Source: Bugulina stolonifera
Lineage: Eukaryota; Bryozoa; Gymnolaemata; Cheilostomatida; Bugulidae
Assembly (NCBI GenBank): GCA_935421135.1
Contig: OW285188.1
Location: 2,997,001 to 3,061,000 of the forward strand
DNA: 64,000 nt
Direction of reading: 5' to 3'
In this document: positions 58,001 to 64,000 of the stretch, in pieces
Numbering within the stretch: the first letter of the stretch is position 1
How the letters are laid out: every line of letters begins with the position of its first letter
Position numbers and translations under genes: made by a program
Notes under the pieces: generated by a model
Databases searched by the model: none
What the model saw: the letters and a program-made list of their open reading frames with translations, nothing else
What the model was told of the DNA's origin: nothing

Positions 58001-61000
58001 TTCTATATAACCTCTTGGCATTCTTCTGAGATGGAAAGACAACTCTACTAATCTGCTAGACCAATCAATGTTGCTAAGATTAATCACAGATCAGGTGTCT
58101 CTCTGCAGTCACCTCTCCTCTCTGATTTCTGTGTTATGGTGATGGATAAATATAGATACTACTTTTTAATAAGAATACCTGCATCACTATACTTTTACAA
58201 TCTTACAAGTCAATTTGTAAACTTGATTATGTATCAATCTGCGCTATGACACGACTTGTGGTAGAAGGGATAATTTCATGTTTGTTCCGTCTTATAGCAT
58301 ATAGTGGTGGGTTGGCCGATGGTAATTCAGGTACATCTGTAAATGATAGTCGCTATACTAGTAGTCGGCTAGTAGTATGTGCTAGTAGTAGGCTAGTAGT
58401 ATATGCTAGTAGTATATGCTAGTAGTATGTGCTAGTAGTAGGCTAGTAGTATGTGCTAGTAGTATGTGCTAGTAGTAGGCTAGTAGTATGTGCTAGTAGT
58501 ATATGCTAGTAGTGTATGCTAGTAATATATGCTAGTAGTAGACTAGTAGTATGTGCTAGTAGTATATGCTAGTAGTATGTGCTAGTAGTGTATGCCAGTA
58601 GTGTATGCTAGTAATATATGCTAGTAGTAGACTAGTAGTATGTGCTAGTAGTAGGCTAGTAGTATGTGCTAGTAGTAGGCTAGTAGTATATGCTAGTAAT
58701 ATATGCTAGTAGCAGACTAGTAGTATGTGCTAGTAGTAGACTAGTAGTATGTGCTAGTAATATATGCTAGTAGTAGACTAGTAGTATGTGCTAGTAGTAG
58801 ACTAGTAGTATGTGCTAGTAATATATGCTAGTAGTAGACTAGTAGTATGTGCTAGTAGTATGTGCTAGTAGTATGTGCTAGTAGTATGTGCTAGTAGTGT
58901 ATGCTAGTAGTATATGCTAGTAGTATATGCTAGTAGTATATGCTAGTAGTATATGCTAGTAATATATGCTAGTAGTAGACTAGTAGTATGTGCTAGTAGT
59001 ATATGCTAGTAGTATGTGCTAGTAGTGTATGCTAGTAGTATATGCTAGTAGTATATGCTAGTAGTATATGCTAGTAGTATATGCTAGTAGTATATGCTAG
59101 TAGTAGACTAGTAGTATGTGCTAGTAGTAGACTAGTAGTATGTGCTAGTAATATATGCTAGTAGTAGACTAGTAGTATGTGCTAGTAGTATATGCTAGTA
59201 GTATGTGCTAGTAGTATATGCTAGTAGTTTGTGCTAGTAGTATATGCTAGTAGTATGTGCTAGTAGTAGGCTAGTAGTAGGTATGTGCTAGTAGTAGGCT
59301 AGTAGTATGTGCTAGATTGATGAACCTTACTCTCAATACCATGGTTTATGTAGGCTATCATAGTATGACCTGAACATGTAAATATGTGCTTCTGTCTTGA
59401 TTCTGACAATGGGAAGCTCAATGCTTGATATCAATGCTTCTTATCCAACCTGGTTTTGCACGCTTCTATTGAGCTGAATACGACACCATATCTGGTCTGT
59501 GCACGCTCTCCGCCTTCAGATATAACCTAGTTTATCTCCTCTGGCACCTTCATGTTCTATTCCAGAAGCTCCTGCTAGTGGGAATGCTCCAGCTGGTGGC
59601 CCAGTCCCCAGAATTGGCAGACACATCTCAGTCGGTGCCCACTCTTCTTCTTTAGACCTGCCCTCCCCCACACCAGCCACGAGGAAAGGGAGGCTCCAGA
59701 AGTTGGCTGCTCAGATCAACAACTGGGAGGACGATCTGTCCCACCCTCAGCCTTCCAAGTAAGCCAGCAGTTGCTGCTATTGTCTTGCCTCTCAATCAGT
59801 CATTAGACTTGTATCACTCAGAGACATCATAACTGTATATACCTGTATGAAATGTACGTTACAATACTACATATATGATACACATGTTCACAATAATTCT
59901 TATGTAAGCATACATTATTTTTATAGCCAGGTTCGTTTGGTTATTACAGTATATGATTTGGTTACTTGATACAGTCTATTATAACATATACGTGATTTGT
60001 AGAAAGGAGTCTCACCATTCAGTAGTCCCACCTACTTCAGATTCAGCTGATGATGAACCAAAGAGGAGTACTACAGGTGCTAAACCACCCAAACCACCTC
60101 GAGCATTCCAAGTATGTGATAGCCACACTGTCTTATCAGCTTACTCCTCTACTCTAGTGAATCTACTGACATCTGTATTTCTCACTCTCTCTCTGTATAG
60201 TTTGTAATGTCCGAGATGTCATTTGTTTCTTTGGAGTTGGCTCATCTTGCTCAGTTATTACCATTGTAGGACAGCTCCATGGTAATCACTGGTGATGTTA
60301 AAATTTGTCGTGCCAAATCTGTTACAAAGCTGTTAGTTAATTTCTTATCATGGCATAATTAGAGAGCGTATTCCATCTACATATAACTACATTGTATAAC
60401 CCTAGTTAAGGGATCCTTTCGGATATAAGTTGATTTACTTGTGTAGTTATTGACCCAATGACCATAGAACACCGCTGGGCTAGCAGTTACAGTTTGCGTA
60501 GATGTAAGACTTGACTGTAAGTATAGTACTGGCTCAATCTCAGTATATACAGTGTATATAGAGAGAGAGCTATACCCTCAAGTCATTGCCAATTGTTGTC
60601 CATCTTCAGGTGGAGGAAAAGGTAGAAGAAAGACAGACCAACAGGTACTCTCCTAGGCTGGCTAAGCAATCCAGTGAGAAAAGTGTGAATGATGCGTTTG
60701 CCTTTGGATCAGCGCCTCCCAAGGCTACTCCTTCCAGGTAAGGCTGGAGATACCTGGGATTCCAAGGTTAGAGATGATGGGTTAATATTGTCTACAGTCT
60801 ACATGCACGTGTATGTCTGCCGGTGTATTGTGGATAGTATTATGGTGTCAGCCAACTTGTTATGCTGTTTGTAGGCAGGCCAAGCCTCGTGCTCCAGTCC
60901 CCGCCTTCACCTCCAGTAACAAACCCACCCCGTCTGCCAGGAACTCCTCCGATGAGGAACCAACCAAGAAAGCTGTCGCTGACAGGTTCTCAATGTGGGA

Positions 61001-62886
61001 GAAGAAGACGGGGGATGTACTGACACCCCTGAGGCAGGCGAATCCACTGCATGGAGCTAGGTCTACACCTCAGCGCGCAGCTAAAACTACCTCTGCAGGG
61101 GCTCCTGGCTCAGTGACCAGAGGCATGTGTAATATAACTCGTAACCATATATACTTGTAATATTTTATGCTAGGCAAACTTGTATAGAAGTGAAATAATA
61201 TACTCACAGTCAGCACGGGAGTTTAGACTGCTCACTGACTAACCTTGACAGTTTATTATTCTCATCAAGTTACGGTAGCATATATGGCTATGATCTTATG
61301 ACTATAAATATCTCTCACATTTCTTTGATACAAGGAAGAGATAGAAAACTACTGCCAAATGGTCTCGTGAGACCGTCATGGTTCACAATTGGTCAGTTCT
61401 GGTCTATCAGGTTTCATAATGACATTGGTAGTGGTAGATGTGCTCTGTACAACTGTATAGATATCATTGCCTCACTCCTTTTCTATTATTTAACCAAGTA
61501 CGATTATTTATCTAATGTTTCTTGTACTTGTAACAGCGTCAGCAGCCAGTCACACCCCCTCCCAGCAGACGCAGACCACTCAGTTCAAACCACAGCAGCA
61601 GCAGAGTGAGACCAGACTGGGCCGACCTGCTGAGACTAGACCAGGCCAATCTAGGAGAAGAAGCAGAAGTGCTGCGGCTGCCACACCTGAGAGAGAACAT
61701 ACAGGGGGTATGTATGTGTATATGTAACCTACATGTATATAGACTACAGTTATAAGTCTTGTATTCCCTCTATTATTAACCTCACTGAGCTTCTCTGCAT
61801 ATATCTTAGTCTAGAATAGCATGTGGAAACACTCAGTCATTACATCTGCAAGGTAAATTGGTGTCATACAATAATTTCACCATTAATTTCTAGCTTCTGC
61901 TCCTTGGAACAAGCCAGGTGCTGCCCTGGGATCCGCTGCACCACCAAGTGCTGCTAAGCCAGCAGCTCCTTCAGGCACTGGTCAACAGGCTACACCAAAG
62001 CAGCGTCAAGCCAGCAGTACAGATGATGAGTGGTCTAAGGTGTGTGTGCTATACCCTACACCCTGTCATACCCTGTCAGTGTTGTATATTTCATATCTCA
62101 CAGTATGTATAGTAGACATGAGTATGTTAGTATGTAGATCAGTTGTTAATGCATACAGAGATTTGTGATCTACGTGGATTAGCTAGTAAAACATGGTCTT
62201 CAAACCAACCTTCTGTTCAATCTTATATGAACTTGTTCTAGAGTCAGGATTGTGCTTTCCAGAAGGTAAGTAAAATACCTCAATAATCACCATCAGGTAT
62301 TGTGATTGGTCCATCAGGTACTGCCATGTGATGTGATTGGTCTAATGCAACACTTATTTCAGGTTCATCCTCTTCTAAACTAATTTTAGACTAACAATTT
62401 CCTTCCCATAACAAAGCATGAGGACAAACTATGTAGAGTAGACTAGTACATGTAGATTATTCTTGCATCACTTGGGGAAGTAACTTCGCTGCACGACACC
62501 AGAAAAGTGAATGAATGCTGTTTTATTATCAGTCTATACATGTATGTTAGGTCCTCATGTGCTTGCTCTCTTTGGGGTGGAGGTATAATAATAACCATGT
62601 TCCTCCCCTAATATTACTAAATTAAACCATTTCCCCATCTTCATTAATGGTTCGCAATGCTAGCTAGACTAACTGGAGCTGTGTATGTTCACAGGCTCCC
62701 ATGTCTGCCAGGAAGTTTGCATGGGAAGCTAAGATAGCTGAGCAGCAGAATGTGGCGAATGAGCACAACCGTGTCATGTATAGGACGAGGTCGGCCACCA
62801 GACTGGAGGGAACACCTTGTCAGAAGCAGCATGCAGAGGACAAGCTGAGACAAGGACAGGAGAAGGTGTACGACCCAGCAGAAAGG
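55049..62886 (+). CDS. ANLN: Anillin, N-terminal half (gene continues beyond window)
   Basis: Twelve exons join in phase: 55049-55066, 57074-57215, 57738-57839, 58298-58330, 59566-59758, 60003-60111, 60610-60737, 60875-61128, 61537-61707, 61894-62039, 62242-62265, 62695-62886; 504 codons, still open. The first coding exon is only MDPFTE; exon 2 continues KLLEKTRQRREQLQERLK, which is the anillin N-terminus. Basic RKRKPLQ follows (possible nuclear signal). Exon 5 has RKGRLQKLAAQINNWEDD, an anillin-conserved block. Later come PPKPPRAFQ, a DRFSMWEKKTGD segment and SARKFAWEAKIAEQQ. The rest is low-complexity Ser/Pro, as in known anillins, where this half binds myosin, F-actin and formin. The C-terminal anillin homology and PH domains must lie to the right. 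Anillin scaffolds the cytokinetic ring. The exon 8 donor (TGT|GTAATA) is the weakest call. Confidence 0.9.
55067..57073. other. Anillin intron 1
   Basis: The 2-kb intron is AT-rich and holds the inverted SINE copy at 56326-56553. It also has ATTACT repeats (55185-55225) and a short TA run (55522). No gene is supported. Confidence 0.5.
56326..56553 (-). mobile_element. tRNA-derived SINE, copy 2 (5'-truncated)
   Basis: On the minus strand it begins ACTAGCGCTAGTCACTCTGG, has an intact B box GGTTCGAGTACC, the shared body (CTGGAGGTTTTCGTCCCGAA, GGAGCCGTGGTGGCCCCTCG) and a TATTATTATT tail. It lacks the first ~20 nt including most of the A box. Compared with the copy at 7754-8016 it has point changes and a 4-nt deletion. 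It lies in anillin intron 1, antisense. Confidence 0.85.
58357..59315. repeat. GCTAGTAGTATGT minisatellite, about 960 bp
   Basis: A long array of 13-bp GCTAGTAGTATGT/GCTAGTAGTATAT units mixed with 11-bp GCTAGTAGTAG and GACTAGTAGTA variants, in blocks that repeat as higher-order groups. It starts about 25 bp after the short anillin exon 4 (ends 58330) and fills most of that intron. Confidence 0.95.
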
Positions 62887-63084
62887 GTGAGTAAACCCAG
62901 TAGTGTGTAGAGATAGGGGGTTGGTGTAGTAGTTTGTACATACCACAGTATACACCATCACAACCCTGATGTAACAGTACACTGACTTCACATATGCATA
63001 GTATTACCTTTGTACTACTGCTGGTCTATTATATTTACTGGTTGTCTCTCCTCTAACAGACTACATAAGTGTGTTTGTGTAATA
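62887..63084. other. Anillin intron following exon 12, up to hAT element
   Basis: Intronic sequence leading into the transposon. GTGTAATA at 63077-63084 would be the left target-site copy. Confidence 0.4.
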
Positions 63085-64000
63085 CAGTGGTTCTTAACCT
63101 TTTTCCTCCTATTTCCCATTTTTCAATACCCAAATTGGCAATTTCCCCCTAGTTAATTTTACGAACATTTTATTTATTTTGACTATTTGATTGCCTTTAA
63201 ATTAAAATGCGCTCTATATTAGAAGTCAAATAGCAAGCGTATAAAACAACATTGCAAATAAACAGGGGCAAAAATCCTGCAGTTCATGAGTAGTGGTTAC
63301 CTAGTAGGCCCCCTGCTGCTGCTTAGATTTTACCAATTGTGGTATGTTTGGAGTGATATCAGATGGAGCACATCTCAAGTCTGCTGCTACTAGCCAATAG
63401 CTTAGAATCTTGCTTCACATAAATAAATCGAGGAGAATTGTAGAAAAAATACATAGTGCTTTGAACTAGTCTTTGGATGCATATTACTAGCTAGAACCCA
63501 GAACTCTCCAAAAGACCTTGTTCTGAATTCACCTTTCATAGTAGAATCATGATATACATGTAGTTCTAAAAATTTCCTCGATACAGCGCTTGGATGGATC
63601 TCTAGCTAAGTTCTTGCAAGTCTCTTTTTCATTACTTGATATTGGAAAGTACTTTTTCAGCTCATCTCTCAACGCAACCACTCGTTCTGTGATATTCTCA
63701 GATATATACTCAGGGAAAATTTCTTTGGTTTTGCAGAAGCTCATTTCACACATTGAAAAGAAATAAAATTTTCTTTTAGTCACACGACTGTGCCACAATT
63801 TTAGTTTGTCTTTGAAAGCGTTGATGCTATCTGCTGCCGTTAGCTTATTATATATACCAAATAAGTCAGACTAAGTTCTAATACTTAGAACTTAGTCTGA
63901 CTTATTTGGTATACATAGCTCAATTAATGAGCTAATTTTTGCAGGTATTATTGCAGATAATAAGACGCTCTTTACTGAGTGTTTAAAAACGCCAAAATTT
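63085..64000 (-). mobile_element. Degenerate hAT/Charlie element with ZBED5-like transposase
   Basis: CAGTGGTTCTTAACCTTTTT at 63085 is the terminal sequence characteristic of hAT-Charlie elements. Further in, the minus strand (about 63850-63547) encodes LTAADSINAFKDKLKLWHSR, FPEYISENITERV and LRDELKKYFPISSNE, then LARDP: the segment of ZBED5/FAM200-type hAT transposases before the dimerisation region. The frame ends early, so this copy is probably dead. The element runs off the right edge and sits inside the anillin gene, antisense. Confidence 0.75.
63853..63913. repeat. Perfect 29-bp inverted repeat (61-bp hairpin)
   Basis: Arms 63853-63881 and 63885-63913 (TATACCAAATAAGTCAGACT, continuing AAGTTCTAA) are exactly complementary around a 3-nt TAC loop. 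It interrupts the transposase coding region of the hAT remnant. Confidence 0.95.

Noticed and set aside
61122..61130. GC donor for anillin exon 8 (GAG|GCATGT)
   Set aside because: A GT donor six bases further on (TGT|GTAATA) gives the same phase, so the non-canonical donor is unnecessary.

Overview
The window is nuclear DNA of an invertebrate animal. It is AT-rich and carries many short-to-medium GT-AG introns, abundant microsatellites and degraded transposons. The proteins are clearly metazoan (anillin, TRIM71/LIN-41-type RING-B-box-filamin-NHL, Sds3, AOAH, UBL7, fibrinogen-related). Nothing is bacterial or viral. A marine non-vertebrate, perhaps an early-branching one such as a sponge, fits, but the species cannot be fixed from the sequence alone.

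Layout, left to right: (1) 0.6-4.6 kb, remnants of two non-LTR retrotransposons. (2) 5.4-9.2 kb, UBL7 on the + strand, 7 coding exons. (3) 11.4-28.1 kb, a TRIM71/LIN-41 orthologue on the - strand, 12 coding exons, about 792 aa; it converges on UBL7 with a near-palindromic poly(A) signal shared between them. (4) 30.0-34.8 kb, SUDS3 (Sds3, Sin3/HDAC co-repressor subunit), +, 8 exons, 322 aa; divergent from TRIM71. (5) 36.7-40.8 kb, a secreted PAN/apple + fibrinogen C-terminal domain protein, -, 7 exons, 344 aa. (6) 42.2-52.2 kb, acyloxyacyl hydrolase (AOAH), -, 17 exons, about 592 aa, with saposin domain and GDSL catalytic residues intact. (7) 55.0-62.9 kb, the 5' half of anillin, +, 12 exons; the PH end lies beyond the window. 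(8) 63.1 kb to the end, a degraded hAT/Charlie (ZBED5-like) transposon. All exon chains were joined by hand; every intron phase matches and the joined proteins are close to known family lengths.

The intergenic and intronic DNA is the unusual part. On the AOAH sense strand, inside an intron and between two blocks of a TATATAACACATACA-type minisatellite, sits a sequence with every element of a type I hammerhead ribozyme; a degenerate relative lies sense-oriented in an intron of the fibrinogen-related gene. Several tandem repeats begin exactly at splice junctions: a 21-bp in-frame repeat that multiplies a TRIM71 splice donor about nine times, a 28-bp duplication of another TRIM71 donor, a 47-53-bp repeat multiplying the last AOAH acceptor, and an ACATGT repeat abutting a fibrinogen-gene acceptor. 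Non-autonomous elements with 8-bp target-site duplications (hAT-like), a tRNA-derived SINE in two copies and a 500-bp foldback complete the picture.

Functionally, the AOAH and fibrinogen-related genes are adjacent and co-oriented and both belong to innate handling of microbes (LPS deacylation; carbohydrate/acetyl-group recognition). The other genes are conserved housekeeping or developmental regulators with no evident pathway link to each other.
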